Positions 1 through 12,443 of a DNA stretch of 64,000 nt are shown one piece after another. Origin of the DNA: Telmatactis stephensoni (lineage: Eukaryota; Cnidaria; Anthozoa; Actiniaria; Isophelliidae). Where the stretch lies: positions 62,001-126,000 of the forward strand of contig JALIZF010001787.1 of assembly GCA_029948255.1 (NCBI GenBank). The letters are read 5' to 3'. Position numbers and translations under genes: made by a program. The notes beneath the pieces were generated by a model that worked only from the letters and a program-made list of their open reading frames with translations, was not told the DNA's origin and made no database searches. How positions within the stretch are numbered: position 1 is the stretch's first letter; the number at the start of each line of letters is the position of its first letter.

Positions 1-50
1 AAAAGTGCAAAGTTTCGGTTTATAAGATGAATAAGAGAAAAAACGACAGC

Positions 51-168
51 AAATTTAAGATTGGATATTTTCTTAAGATTCGTTCGAAAAAACACGTTGG
101 ATGACATGAGCTTGCCATCCAACGCGTTTTTCCGAACGAATCTTAAGAAAATATCAAATCTTAAATTT
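51..168. repeat. Near-perfect palindrome (foldback/MITE-like)
   Basis: Two arms of roughly 50 bases pair across a short centre. The left arm begins AAATTTAAGA and the right arm ends TCTTAAATTT, and the matching cores (TTCTTAAGATTCGTTCG and its complement) are almost exact. A near-perfect palindrome with no coding potential fits a foldback-type miniature transposon. No target-site duplication was established. Confidence 0.75.
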
Positions 169-3100
169 ACTGAAGTGCATATGGCCTATTTATTCGAATT
201 TCCAAAAGGGAGCGTGCGACATTGATTTCGAAAGAGGTATTAAAAAAGGTATTCGGGTTTCCCAAAGGGGGGCGTGCGACCTTTCACCCCACCCTAAATC
301 CGCCCATGGCCGGTCTTAAGCGTTTCTTTTAGAAACCAGCAATGAAACCCACTTTGGCTATGCACGTACGCACTTTGGACTGATGAACTTGCAACCCCTT
401 TTTTTATTTTGGCTTCGGTTAGGTCTCTACGGCGTCAACACTAAAATGGGATTTTTCTTTTTTTCAAGAAAGCTCAGTTGCAGTGTGGACAGTGAAAACG
501 GTGTAGGGAGGGGAGGAGGGGGGAGGAATTCATTCAGATAGGTGTTGAGACGGCTGTCAATAATTGGCTCCGATTAATGAAAAATCCACAAAGGTCTAAA
601 ACATCATTATGAATTATAAGTGATAGTTTTTTGGCATTGTGCTTAATTGCACAGAATTATTGAACAGTTAATTCATGTGAAACAACAGCTGTTTTGCTAA
701 ATGCACTCAAGGCAAATAAAAACAATTTCCTTCACTGTAAACCTTCAAGTTTTGAACTAGAACCACTGAGAATAGATGCAGCTTTTCTACTTTGGAATCA
801 CTTGCGAGGCGGCGCTAGAATTGCTCACTGTGAAACCTAGAGTTCGTGATCACAGGATAGCAGTTCTGAAGAGACGCTCTAAGTTTTTCTAGACTGGTGG
901 TGGTTCTTTCTTAATTCCATGATTATCAGGTACAGAATGAATTGAATCATGAATCATGCAAGTATCTTTGTGTCGTTCATTTAGTATTGAATCTACAGTA
1001 GAATCCAATGCAAAACATATTTTTTAGCTGTAAGGTTATATTCTAGCTACATTCGCACTTATTCGGATAAAATTCGAAAATGCATACTTTTTTGCAACGG
1101 TTGGGCCGCTTCCTTTCACGATAAAACGGGGTTTTCTTTTCTTTTCTCTAGAAAACCATTTCAGTGTCTAAAATAGAAAAATGATGCACTTGAAATTCAT
1201 CCGGATTTGTTTGGATTTAGCATGATTAAATTAGCTCATTCAGCTTACACGCTATCTCACTGAAAAAATACTGAAATATTTTGTGGCTCCAGTTGGCGAA
1301 TAAACTAGGTTTTTGATGAGTTTTTAGCTATTTTACTTTGCGTTTTGGATAAAAGCTCAAACGAATAGTCCATAATAGTAAAAACTGGAAACCAAACAAC
1401 GCCTTTTGAAACATCTAGATCTATTTCCTACAGGAGAAGCCATTAGCACTGTACTCTCATAATACCATGGCTAACCCCTCGCAAAAATATTCAGTTCCGC
1501 TTAAAATACTTAACTGGTGAGGTCTCGACACATGAGCAAATATTGAAGACTTTCTTGCTTTTGAGGAATTTAGCTTTACTAATTTCGAGTTTAATTAGTC
1601 TGTTTTTGTTTTGCTTTTGTTTTGATATTTTTTTAGTTGAATTTAATTCATTAGAATATTTTATCAGCTCAAGCTGTGTGCGTTTATAATGTGCAAGCGG
1701 TTTTTATGATTGACTTTATCAGTTTTGTATATTTTGTTTTGCCTTGATGTTAGTTTAAATCGCCGTATCTGAATCTCTACGGAAGTTCAGTTATGAGATG
1801 AAAATATGAATACAGATGCACGTGCACAGAATCCAACACAGGAAGCCCAAATTCAATTTTGCATGCTCTTTCGGGGTAACTATGGATCTGAACATAAGGC
1901 GAATTTACTTGTCATTGAAGAATGTTTTTGAATAAATAGCGCTTCTGTAGTTGAGTATATCCTAGGGTATTTTTCTTGGTTGTTTTTATACGCAAATTAT
2001 CGGCGAACATCATCTATATTTTGTTATGGCGATGCTACTCACAATTAACTAAATTGAAGATTTTTAAAAAGTATCATATGCATTGTTCTCGAAACGATTC
2101 GCACAAAAAGTCTCCCGTCATTTATCTTTATATTTTTGTGTGAATTATCAAAACAAAAGTCGATTTCAGTAATGGATGAACACTAGCAGTTCTCTCTAGA
2201 AATATCCATTAGTTTCCGAGCAATTTGTTGTCATGGTAATAATTGGTCAGGAACAGCCGATATTGATAAAATATCTCACGGCGTTTATTGCAAGGTGTTA
2301 GTAAAACTCTTCTTCCTTCAGCTCATTTAGAAACTTTTGTTCTCAAATATAAAATGGTAACATGCTTTTGAGAATGAAATTACCGGACACAAGCAGATAT
2401 AATCAAGGAGAAAAAAACTTTTTACTGAGTTTGACTATTGTCTTTTGCAAGTAGTAAGAGGATAATTTAATGTGCAGAATATAATAGACGGCTTTTGTTT
2501 ACTTTTTCCCTTTTTTTTTCTTTTCTTTCTTTGTTTGTTTTGTTGTTGTGTTTACATTTTGCTATGATTTACATTTTTAGTAAACATTTATCCCCTCTCC
2601 CACCCCCTTTGGACGAGTGCAGATCTGTACTGGATGATTTTTGATTTTTGATTTTTTTGTCCCTATATTTAGCTAGACTTCCATCTTTTTATCCCGCTAG
2701 AATATAGTATATCTGTATCTCAGTGTAGATATCTTGTTAAAAGAAATTGCGGTCTGGCTCAAGCATTTATTTATAATTGATCAAAGGGATCGCTGCACGG
2801 AAGAACAACTGACGCAAAGCAACTCTTGACAGCGAAGCACCCCCCAAAAAATCAAAGATATACAAGTCGAAGATTAAACGATCTACTTAGCCATTTGGGA
2901 ATTCCTATAAGCCGGATACTTAAAGCTACTTAGGATTTTAAAAGACTTATATTTCATACTGCTAAACGATAGTTTGTTCACATGAAAAAAAATACTCGCT
3001 TCTTGTTTATCAAATTTGCTCGTCCTACCTCCCCTGGGGATCTGTGTGGATCCTCACCTGGTCATTCATTGTGCAAGACGAAGCACGAAGGAGAACATGC

Positions 3101-3191
3101 TGAACTTTATTTTCGATTTTACTGTAGTTTTACGATTCAAGAGTTTGACAAAAGAGTCGAGGAGGTGTGATATCCTTTCTTTGATGCTTTG
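169..3191 (+). other. Non-coding upstream region of the first class C GPCR
   Basis: No gene was recognised in this AT-rich stretch. Two degenerate direct repeats near 194-222 and 250-280 share a core reading AAAGGG followed by GCGTGCGAC. A strong splice donor (TTTG then GTAAGTAAAG) sits at 3191/3192, so the last few hundred bases may be a 5' untranslated exon of the downstream receptor. A 62-codon open frame at 2982-3170 inside it has no recognisable domain and would at most be an upstream ORF. Confidence 0.4.
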
Positions 3192-3667
3192 GTAAGTAAA
3201 GATTTATTAAGATAACCGTGTGAAAGGAGCGTACAGGTGCTTTTGTGCTGAGTTCATCTCGAGTTAGATATATTTGTCAACTTTGAATTCAACATCTCAC
3301 AAATGAACTAACGCTAAGTTGTGACTTATTTAAGCTTAAAAAACGTTTTAATTTTAATTCCAACGACTTTATGTACGTCATAGAATTGAAAAATATGATT
3401 TTTTGTCTACGAGAAAGAAGAGAGCTTTTATTAAGTGAAGAATAGAAATATCATTTCAGGTCTAAGCAAAAGCGAAACCACATTTTTAGGGAAGCTCGCA
3501 ACTTAAAAGTCAAACACTCTATTGATTTTACATCTTGATAAAACAGTAAATAAGATGGTTCAACAAAGTTTTACAACAAAAAATCTGATAATTTTAAGCG
3601 GTAAATGCAATGCACTCTTGTGATATACTTAAGTCAAAATTAATGTTGAATGTTCTGTTCCTTTTAG
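3192..3667 (+). other. Candidate intron in the 5' UTR of the class C GPCR
   Basis: The donor GTAAGTA at 3192 is paired with a pyrimidine-rich acceptor ending CCTTTTAG at 3667. The next exon would start at 3668 and reach the receptor start codon at 3786 without a stop problem, because the segment is non-coding. This rests only on splice-site quality; transcript data would settle it. Confidence 0.35.
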
Positions 3668-3785
3668 ATTGCTTGGTGAGAAAAAAAAAGCCAAATTAAG
3701 AAGACAAGAAGACGGCACAAGAATCGGCTCAAGACAAATTGATTTCACTGATTGAGTCTGACAGGGTTTTCAATTTTGGGATAAA

Positions 3786-4217
3786 ATGGTGAAATTAGGT
3801 GTTATTGCTGCTGTTTTTCTATGTGGAATGGTATATTGTCTTCATGCAGAGAAATCAGCCTTCAGGTCTGGCAAAATCATGGTCGGAGCTTTACTGCCTA
3901 TCACCAAGGGACAAAATTGTCAAATCCTGGAACCTCGAACTATTCAACTAGTCGAGACATTTATCTACGAAATGAAAACAATTACTTCAAAGCTGGAAGC
4001 TCAAACAAATCTGACTATTGGATATGATATTAAGAACACATGTTCGAATTCAAACACGGCCATTAAAGAAGCTTTGAGGTTCGCTTCCGGAGTAAACCTA
4101 AATTCAACATGTAGAGGAGATTGTCATCAAAATAAAATAGTCGCAGTTTTAGGGCCTCAAATCTTAGAAAATGTGGCTCTCACTGCAGGAATACTGAGTC
4201 TTCATAACATCCCTCAG
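3786..4217 (+). CDS. Class C GPCR (mGluR/CaSR-like), coding exon 1
   Basis: First coding exon (144 codons) of a class C seven-transmembrane receptor. It begins with a hydrophobic signal peptide (about residues 1-21, ending near HAEKS), then the start of the Venus-flytrap ligand-binding domain: the KIMVGALLPI strand, a helix with FIYEMK, the GYDIKNTCSNSN segment and the family landmark LSLHNIPQ. It ends at a consensus donor (CAG then GTAAGA) exactly on a codon boundary. The only compatible continuation is the acceptor at 8316/8317, which restores the expected text after IPQ without gap or frameshift. The loop that in mGluRs reads GPGSSS is GPQILE here, so the serine that contacts the ligand alpha-carboxylate is missing. 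Product: plasma-membrane receptor; ligand unknown. Confidence 0.88.
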
Positions 4218-6489
4218 GTAAGAAATTCCCAAAGGGAAAATTTCTATTTTTGATTATGATAAATTTAACTTTTTCAATATTTTGACACTATGGTCCACGA
4301 AAAACTAAAACTTTCCTTTTTAATGATATTCCTCTCATAAGCCTGTTTACAATGATTTTCGAAGCATATATCTTTATCTTGTAAAGTTGTAATATAAATG
4401 CTTTTTTCTCAGTAATCTTGAGAACGAAAATTCGAACTTTGAAGGTTTTTTTTGGAGGGGGAGGGGGGGAGGGGGGTTCAGCGGTCGAGTTTTTTTAGGA
4501 CCTTTCTTTCAGAAGTGTAGCGACTTCAAACCATTCCAGAAAAGAAAGGCCTGAAATCAGACCAAAGATTATTTCCATTATAAATGCCTTATTTACAAAA
4601 AGACTACGCTTACCTGAAAAAGAAGAACATGCAAATAAGCTCGCACTTTGCTAGGGAGCGCCTCAATATTGATGTTTATTCTATTTTGATTCATGATAAA
4701 ATGGTCGTTCTGATCGAGAGTTTTAATGGTATTTGTAATGCTATTGAACTAGAAAGCACATAGCATTTTAATATTAGACTAGTCGTTGAGTGACATTTGA
4801 ATAAGATTAGTTCATAATCTAGACACATCAAAAAACACATCGGATTTGGATAAATGCAGGATTTCTCCGGATCGAACTAAATGTTGAAAATCTCACGAAT
4901 TTCTTAATTTCCACTGAATGCGATTACATGGAATTTTAACTTTTTGGCGAAAAAGTCACATTGTAACTCACTATAATTTCGCGATTCTACGGTGACCAAC
5001 TTTTGCAAAACAGTTTTTTGTTAGCTGTTCACGAATACACAATGAATAGTTATGCCCTATCTTGAATTCGATGTCATTTTGACGACCGTAGCAAAGTGTT
5101 GGTTTGAAGTAAAAGGCGGCAGTAATAATGAGACTCTTGATGAGGACCAAGAAATTGTAGATGATTGAACTTCATGACCAATTTGTTAGCGTTGTATTGG
5201 CAATATCAGTCACTAAATTTTCACGTCATTTTGTGTTCTCGACATTTTTTTAGCGACCTTTTTAAAATCGCGAAATTAATTATAAAGTGTCGCGAAAATT
5301 TCAGGTACATGATAAGTTAGCTAACTTTGCAGGAAAGTAGATAGTTGGATTGATGGATGGAATGGAATGGAAAGAGAATTTGATTGACAAGTGAATGAAT
5401 ACTCGGTGCTTCTAAATGAATGAAAGAATCAGTTATTAAAAAAATGAAAAATTGAAAAAGCAGGATCGACGGACGGAAGGCTGAGGTCACGATTGAAGAC
5501 TGAACGATAAAAAATAAACGTTTAAAATTGATGATAATGCTCCTTGATCTTAAACGATATTTCACTTAATATTTACTCAAGAACAAAAGTCAACCGCACT
5601 TATTTAGATAAACAGGGAAAAAATTTTCATTTGTTTTCATAAAAGTACCTTTTTGAGTATTATTTATACCAAATTGAGAATAATCCCGACTTCACTAACA
5701 ACAAAGAATCCTCATTAATATGTCCTTTAATTATCGTCTTGTGCCTTCTCATCTAAGGATCTAAATTGATGAAAAACAACAATACTTTTTATGTCTTTAA
5801 AAAGATATTAAAAGCCGGAAAGAAAGCTTAAATATTAAATTTCGTTTTCAAAAGCAACATGGACACGTTTGTAACTCGTAACTAGTTCTTATCCGCCAAA
5901 GGTTCTTATAATCCATATTGTTAAACTCCTAGTTTATTTACTCAGGCCTGATTTTGCTGATACTTAGGGTTTAGAATCTAATACGCAGCGAATATTATTT
6001 AAAGCAAATTTATTTTAGGAATTTCTATTTTTATTTCTTTTTTTTCAAAGCAATTGATGTAGGCGAGAGCCCGGCCGTGATCGTAGCCATGTATTCTCTT
6101 TGATTATGATAAAAATAGTTTTGAATTTGCCTCGGGTGTTGTGGAACTTCAAATTCATTTCTCCATTAGTTATTTCTATTCCTTAAGCTGTAAACTAAGA
6201 CAAAAAACGTTTTTGTCTTTGCGGGGCGTAAATAAAAGAAATAAATGATCCAGACTATTGAAGTATGCTTGGAAAATTTCCGATAGATTTTCACTCCACA
6301 TGCCTGTGATTAAATGGAGAGAGAGCGGTTTCGAACAAGGAGAGTCTAGAAGAGAAAAATGTGAGACATGGTAATTTATTTCAAAACATGGATATCGATA
6401 TAAATGGACTCTTGCTGTGCGAAAAAAAGAAAAGAAGAGAAAAGAAAAAAATGAGTCGATGAATAGAAGAACGAATAGGATACAATATA

Positions 6490-7200
6490 AGAATTGAAAA
6501 GAAGATCGATTAAATAAATAAACAAATAAATGAATACATTATAAATAGATGAATGAATGAATAAATAAATAAATAAATGAATACATTATAAATGAATGAA
6601 TAAAATAAATAGATAAATAAATAAATGAATACATTATAAATAGATGAATGAATGAATAAATAAATAGATAAATAAATATATGAATACATTATAAATAGAT
6701 GAATGAATGAATAAACAAATAAATGAATACATTATAAACAGATGAATGAATGAATAAATAAATAAATACATTATAAATAGATAAATAAATAAATGAATAC
6801 ATTATAAATAGATAAATAAATAAATGAATACATTATAAATAGATAAATGAATAGTAAATACATTATAAATAGATAAATGAATGAATAAATAAATAGATAA
6901 ATAAATAAATGAATACATTATAAATAGATGAATGAATGAATAAATAAATAAATAAATAAATACATTATAAATAGATAAATGAATGAATAAATAAATAGAT
7001 AAATAAATAAATAAATGAATACATTATAAATAGATAAATGAATGATTGAATAAATAAATATACTGATAAATAAATAAATACATTCATTATAAATAGATAA
7101 ATGAATGAATGAATACATTATGAATAGATAAATGAATGAATGAATGAATGAATATATAAATAGATAAACAAATAAATGAATGAATAAATAAATAAATGAA
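6490..7200. repeat. AAAT/GAAT tetranucleotide minisatellite
   Basis: Runs of AAAT and GAAT are interrupted at irregular intervals by a recurring spacer reading ATACATTATAAATAGAT. This gives a higher-order unit of several tens of bases repeated roughly a dozen times. Open frames on either strand here encode only Tyr/Leu/Phe/Ile-rich repeats and are not genes. Confidence 0.9.
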
Positions 7201-7512
7201 GTCAAAATGAAAAAATCGCCTACATAGGATCCAGAGAGGGAATCCAATAATGATTTTGTTTACACATTGAAATGCAATAAGTACTGAGTCGCATGGAAGT
7301 AGGGTAAAATAGTTTATGGTAAACAAACTGCTGGTGAAAAGAAAGTACCCAGGAGTATTATCAGAAGACATCGTGGGTGCTTACCATTTAAACCAATCCA
7401 TCTGGTTGGAAATCCTCACTTCTTTCAACCAAAAAGAGCGGAAGATTTGACTTTCGACAAATGGTGCCGCGTACCGTAAAGAACCAAAAATAGGGGAAAA
7501 GTGGATTACCAC

Positions 7513-7717
7513 AATAGTCCCCTTCACAGTTCCCTGCGCCATCTTGAAAGGTAGCCGTGCCTTTGCATCGAAACGAGACAAAAGGTGAGCTTGCAATGAT
7601 AGAGACCTGTGAACAATTGTCCTAGGTGTTAAAAAGGTATCTATCATTGCACGCTCATCGTTCGTTTAGGCATAGGAACCTTTCAAGATGGCGCAGAGAA
7701 CTGTGAAGGGGACTATT
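7513..7717. repeat. Inverted-repeat element in the receptor intron
   Basis: Bases 7513-7551 reappear inverted at 7679-7717 with about one mismatch in 39. The arms carry AAGATGGCGC on one strand, enclosing about 125 bases. This is the shape of a small non-autonomous DNA transposon. No duplicated target was confirmed. Confidence 0.65.
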
Positions 7718-8316
7718 AGAAGACCGACTTTAATTTGCGGTCATACCATTTGTTTTTCCTTCAATTTCCGGGTTTTTCCAGGTAATGGTAAGCATCTCAT
7801 GCCATACTTCTAAACGGACAGCTTTGACAGAGAGGTGACTGGTACAGACCACGTGATCGACGTGACATATTCGCACGTCACGTAAATTGCGCGTGCCCGG
7901 ATCATGGAAAATGAATTTTTCTTTGTCATGTCACGAAATCTAAAAATGCTTGATCACGTGGCGTCGTGACAGTGGGCCTGCACTTGCTCGGGACATGGTT
8001 TCTTATTGGTTTGATCTGTTGTTATTTTTTGTCAGTTGTTTGTTTAGATTCTACGGTATTATTATTTCATTTCCGAGTATGTTTCACCTGCCACATACAA
8101 AGGATTTAGAACCAGGCTACATGCTAAAACTTTTGTCTTGTTACGAATGACTGAGCTTTATGCACGTAGCCTCGTCTTGATACTTTTGTTTGTGACAAGT
8201 GAGGTGTATCTCGGAATTAGTCGACCATTGGAAGACATATTTCGAGGCAGTGTGACCAATCAACTGCACACGTCCCTTTTTTAAAATAAAACTGACGATT
8301 TGTTTTTCTTTTCAAG

Positions 8317-10557
8317 GTGATCTTCACAGGCAAGACACGGTTGCATAGCAACGCAGCTCTGTATAGCTCTCTAACAAGCGTTGTGCCGTCCGTCACTGAT
8401 TGTGTATCAGCCCTAACCATGCTTATAGCGTATTTTGGTTGGAAAACGGTCAATGTTTTGGGATTTAACGACATGTATGGACGAGAAATGACTTCATTGC
8501 TTACTCAAAATCTCCGTGCTCATAATATTTGTATCTCAACGGAAAAACTCTTCGAAACAAATTCGAATATACAAATCCAAGACGTAATAGTATCATTGAG
8601 ATCTAAGCCCCAGGTTACTGTAACTGTCTTGGTCGCGCGGCCTGATATGGCCGCGAAGGTACTGGACGAAGCTCGACGTCAAAACCTTACTGGGCATGTG
8701 TGGATTGGGAGCGAGAGTTTGACTGCTGACAATGTTTTTTTATCGAAATATATAGATGTCCTAGGAGGTATGTTGGGTATTGGATATTCTAGAAGTGAAG
8801 ATAAAGAACTTCTTCGCCGTATAGAACAGGAAACACTTGGTTTAAGCTATGCTGATTGGTTGAAACGACTGTATGGAACTAACGTCACTTCCGGTTTTTA
8901 CAAACATGTGATACAGTCACGTGATTTGCAATTAGATAAAACCAAATTCGTCCAGAGTGCAGTACAAATGATAGGGAGTGCACTTGAAGATACCTTGAGA
9001 AATATTTCATTGGCGGGCAATACGCTTGATTTAGCCCAATTAAGGACAGAAATGAACGAAGCAATACCTAAGTATATAAAACGACAAATCAAGCACTCCG
9101 AGTTTGTTATTTTAAACTATCAAAGATCATCATTTGGGCAATTTAAATTCAATACCGTTGGGAGGTGGCGAAAGACTGGATCAAGGAAAGGTCACATCAT
9201 CGTCGACCAACGCGCTATTCAATGGCCTGGGACTGATAAGCATTTAGTACCTTTCTCGGGATCCATGAAACCGTGTGGTCCTGGTACATACGTTAAAACA
9301 GGGCCAATCAACTGCGGTTGGATATGTGCTCAATGTCCGGTTGGAACGTACTCAAAAAATTACTCCTCCCCGGTATGTCGACGATGCCCGATAGGTCAAA
9401 TCCCGGATCAACTCCAAACGCGATGTCTAGTCGCGGAAGAAGAATATGTAAGACCTTTTGATGTATACGGTATTATCATCTTATCGGCTAGTGTCCTGGG
9501 GTTCACGGTAACTGGTGTCGTCCTGGGGATTTTTCTGAAGTATCAAAACACCCCGGTGATCAAAGCTTCGAACATTGGCTTCTGTTTATTCGCTCTGGCT
9601 TTGTTATTAGTCTGGTTTCTTTCGTCCATTTTGTTTCTACTTCAGCCTAAAGACTGGATATGTAAGTTACGCACAGTCGTTATTCCTCTACTCTATACTT
9701 CAGTTAGCGCCCTTCTCCTTACCAAGACCAAGAGACTCATTACAATCTTCTCAGCTCTAAAACGAAACCGTTTTCTTAGTAACTATTGGTACAGCTTTGT
9801 TGCGTGCTCAATCGTTCTTGTCCAAGTTATATTCTCGGCTGTGTACTTAGTGTTTTTCCCTCCTGGGTTAGTAGAAATGGATCATCAAGGCCTGGCAGTG
9901 TCAACACATTGTTCAAGAAATCTAAGCCTGGAAATTGCATCGTTTAGTTACAATTGTCTACTTGCATTTATGTGCGCACTGTTCGCCTTCAAATCTAGGA
10001 GACTTCCAGAGACGTACTCCGAAGCCAAGCACATCTGTCTTGCTATGCTCACATACTTAATCTCTTGGATGATTTACTTCTTCGGTTACTACGGGATACC
10101 GCATGGGAAACTTAAAGCCGCTGTACCCAGTTTTGGAATGATCCTGGGCGCGTATGCTGTCCTACTTTTCATCTTCGTTCCCAAAATACGTGTGATTTTA
10201 TTTCTTCCAGAGAAAAACACAAAATCTGCAGCGCTAGCTGCAACTCGTAAGTACTCTGTCGATGTAGCGTTCGGCATTCAAATGAGTATGTACTCTAGGG
10301 CTTGTGAGAGACGGCATACATTAGCTGCTTTGCCTGCATATCACGAAACGGCAAATCCCCCGTCGTTAATATCAACTCCCGATAAGAATTGCAACTCACT
10401 AGGATCGAAGCTCTCACCTGAGAGTTTAGTAGAACCAATCAAAGAAGACGAAGAAGAAACTATGAATATGAATCGTACATATTCTTTGGATGACGTCAAA
10501 GGGGTCAATAACAATTCCACGAAAAACCGTGGTATCCTAACAAATGGATTACCTTGA
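8317..10557 (+). CDS. Class C GPCR (mGluR/CaSR-like), coding exon 2
   Basis: Last coding exon; with 3786-4217 it gives about 890 residues. It reads in frame from the acceptor at 8316, so the GTG at 8317 is an internal valine codon, not a start. In order: the rest of the Venus-flytrap domain (FGWKTVNVLGFNDMYGRE, then VWIGSESL); a compact cysteine-rich linker (from KPCGPGTYVKTG to RRCPIGQIPDQLQTRC, near 9270-9425); seven membrane helices from about 9455 (first helix YGIIILSASVLGFTVTGVVL; sixth preceded by SEAKHICLAM); and a roughly 120-residue cytoplasmic tail rich in Ser, Thr and acidic residues. The segment that in mGluRs reads YSATS is FTGKT here, so the glutamate-contact threonine is replaced by lysine. 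Such receptors are obligate dimers coupling to heterotrimeric G proteins; coupling here is unknown. Confidence 0.9.
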   Translation: MIFTGKTRLHSNAALYSSLTSVVPSVTDCVSALTMLIAYFGWKTVNVLGFNDMYGREMTSLLTQNLRAHNICISTEKLFETNSNIQIQDVIVSLRSKPQVTVTVLVARPDMAAKVLDEARRQNLTGHVWIGSESLTADNVFLSKYIDVLGGMLGIGYSRSEDKELLRRIEQETLGLSYADWLKRLYGTNVTSGFYKHVIQSRDLQLDKTKFVQSAVQMIGSALEDTLRNISLAGNTLDLAQLRTEMNEAIPKYIKRQIKHSEFVILNYQRSSFGQFKFNTVGRWRKTGSRKGHIIVDQRAIQWPGTDKHLVPFSGSMKPCGPGTYVKTGPINCGWICAQCPVGTYSKNYSSPVCRRCPIGQIPDQLQTRCLVAEEEYVRPFDVYGIIILSASVLGFTVTGVVLGIFLKYQNTPVIKASNIGFCLFALALLLVWFLSSILFLLQPKDWICKLRTVVIPLLYTSVSALLLTKTKRLITIFSALKRNRFLSNYWYSFVACSIVLVQVIFSAVYLVFFPPGLVEMDHQGLAVSTHCSRNLSLEIASFSYNCLLAFMCALFAFKSRRLPETYSEAKHICLAMLTYLISWMIYFFGYYGIPHGKLKAAVPSFGMILGAYAVLLFIFVPKIRVILFLPEKNTKSAALAATRKYSVDVAFGIQMSMYSRACERRHTLAALPAYHETANPPSLISTPDKNCNSLGSKLSPESLVEPIKEDEEETMNMNRTYSLDDVKGVNNNSTKNRGILTNGLP

Positions 10558-10695
10558 GAATCGTTTATTTTATTGATTGATGGATACTACAATGGGCCAA
10601 ATAATTCAACTGCTTGTTGACCGTAGCTACCATTAGTACGTCTTTAGAGTTTAGACACAAATCGTTAGAAGCGTCACGTCTTTATTGTTCAGAGA

Positions 10696-10701
10696 AATAA
10701 A
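10696..10701 (+). promoter_or_regulatory. Candidate polyadenylation signal of the first class C GPCR
   Basis: The first AATAAA after the receptor stop codon lies about 140 bases downstream and just before the (GAT)n tract. Position and sequence fit a cleavage/polyadenylation hexamer; no GU-rich element was assessed. Confidence 0.45.
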
Positions 10702-10817
10702 CTCGTTAAATCAGACCAATTTACATAGACCATGCAATACATTATGTTGCTGCATCTCGCGTAAAAACAAGGGCCGGATTAGAAATCGAAATGGATCGCT
10801 TTTCGTTTGGTTATGAT

Positions 10818-11353
<536 letters not shown>

Positions 11354-12316
11354 AGCAATAGATATTTATTGGATAAGGTTTTGGTAATATTCCGGAAGTA
11401 TCAACGTTGTTCATAATCAATGTACTTATAACATTTTCCGAGATATTGATCATTTCGGATTTCATCAAAACCGAATTCAATGTAATTTTTTAGAACACTT
11501 GATACTAATCTCGCGATCTGATTGGTTGATTAGAGTGTGTCAATGAGAGGACAGACACACTGCTGACGCGTTTCAGCGCGCGCGCTCGTTCTGTTGCCCC
11601 GTTTGAAAAGGTTTTTTTTACTTTTATCTCAAATAACTGTTGTAAAAAACGAATTCAATATAATTTATATTATACATTGTCCGAGTGAAAATGAAAATGA
11701 CAGCACTGTAGTAACCTACAGACAACAAACAGTCCGTTGACCAATACCTACAGTTAACCACAAGACGATTGAACGATCGCTGGCACGCACTGATAGAATT
11801 ATCTGTATAAGCTCTCGACCAATGAGAAAACAGATATTGAGTACAATGTATGATAAGTAGATTTAGCTAACGCGGCGTGAGAGGGCTGCGCGCGCATGTA
11901 AACGATTAGTGTGTTAGGGGACCGCTAGGTCAAAGCGTGTAAGTTGTTCACAAACACTGGTGATGATCGTCAAACTCTTAGACGAGACAGTTCTTTCGCT
12001 GTATAAAATAACTGATATAACGCGCGCTCTGATTGGCCAAAGGACGCGTGACGCGCGTTCTCTATGAGAACACGCACACGCGCGCGCACATTTTCAAACT
12101 TTCTCCACCGAAAAAAGAAAATAAAACTTCAATTGTATTTTATAAAAGAAATAGAAAACTCGGCAGCAGTGCTATGTTGAGTTATAGAAGCACTTGGGAA
12201 TTGTAAGAAGAGAGAAGTGTTGAGAAGCACTCGACGTAAATTAAGAACTTGTCCACACGTCTAGTCAGTTCTAAGTCTAAATGAGTGCCATGTATTTTGA
12301 GTAACTAATTTTTATA
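11354..12316. other. Intergenic DNA with GC-rich repeat fragments
   Basis: No gene was recognised. Two sections (around 11500-11600 and 12010-12090) carry CTGATTGG followed by CG-rich GCGCGC tracts. The same CTGATTGG motif appears in insertions elsewhere in the window (35690, 37900), so these are probably fragments of dispersed repeats. Confidence 0.4.
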
Positions 12317-12443
12317 ATGTCTTGCGACAGGCCCCGGCCAGCCGCAAGAAGATATGGTATTTTGGTGAACTCAATCGGACTGGAAGGTGCCTTCTCCAAT
12401 GTGATTGAACACAAAAACATTGCCAATTATGAGAAACGGAGGG
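12317..12443 (+). CDS. Candidate orphan coding exon, unrecognised
   Basis: An ATG opens a frame of 42 codons that ends at a strong donor (CGGAGG then GTAAGTGAAAG, intron from 12444). Base composition is less AT-rich than its surroundings. The predicted peptide starts MSCDRPRPAARRYGILV and is basic at both ends, with a short hydrophobic stretch. I do not recognise a family and found no partner exon, so it could be the first exon of a gene whose remainder was not found, or chance. Reading past the donor adds 42 more codons of unlikely composition. Confidence 0.25.

Larger units (their letters stand above)
4218..8316 (+). other. Intron of the first class C GPCR gene
   Basis: A phase-0 intron of about 4.1 kb with GT...AG ends: GTAAGA at the donor, a TTTTTCTTTTCAAG tract at the acceptor. 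It contains no exon needed to complete the receptor. It holds an A/T-rich tetranucleotide minisatellite (about 6490-7200) and an inverted-repeat element (7513-7717). Other open frames in it are low-complexity or unrecognisable. Confidence 0.8.

Noticed and set aside
8217..8474. Minus-strand 85-codon frame across the acceptor of the first class C GPCR
   Set aside because: Overlaps the well-supported receptor exon in antisense and has no recognisable domain.
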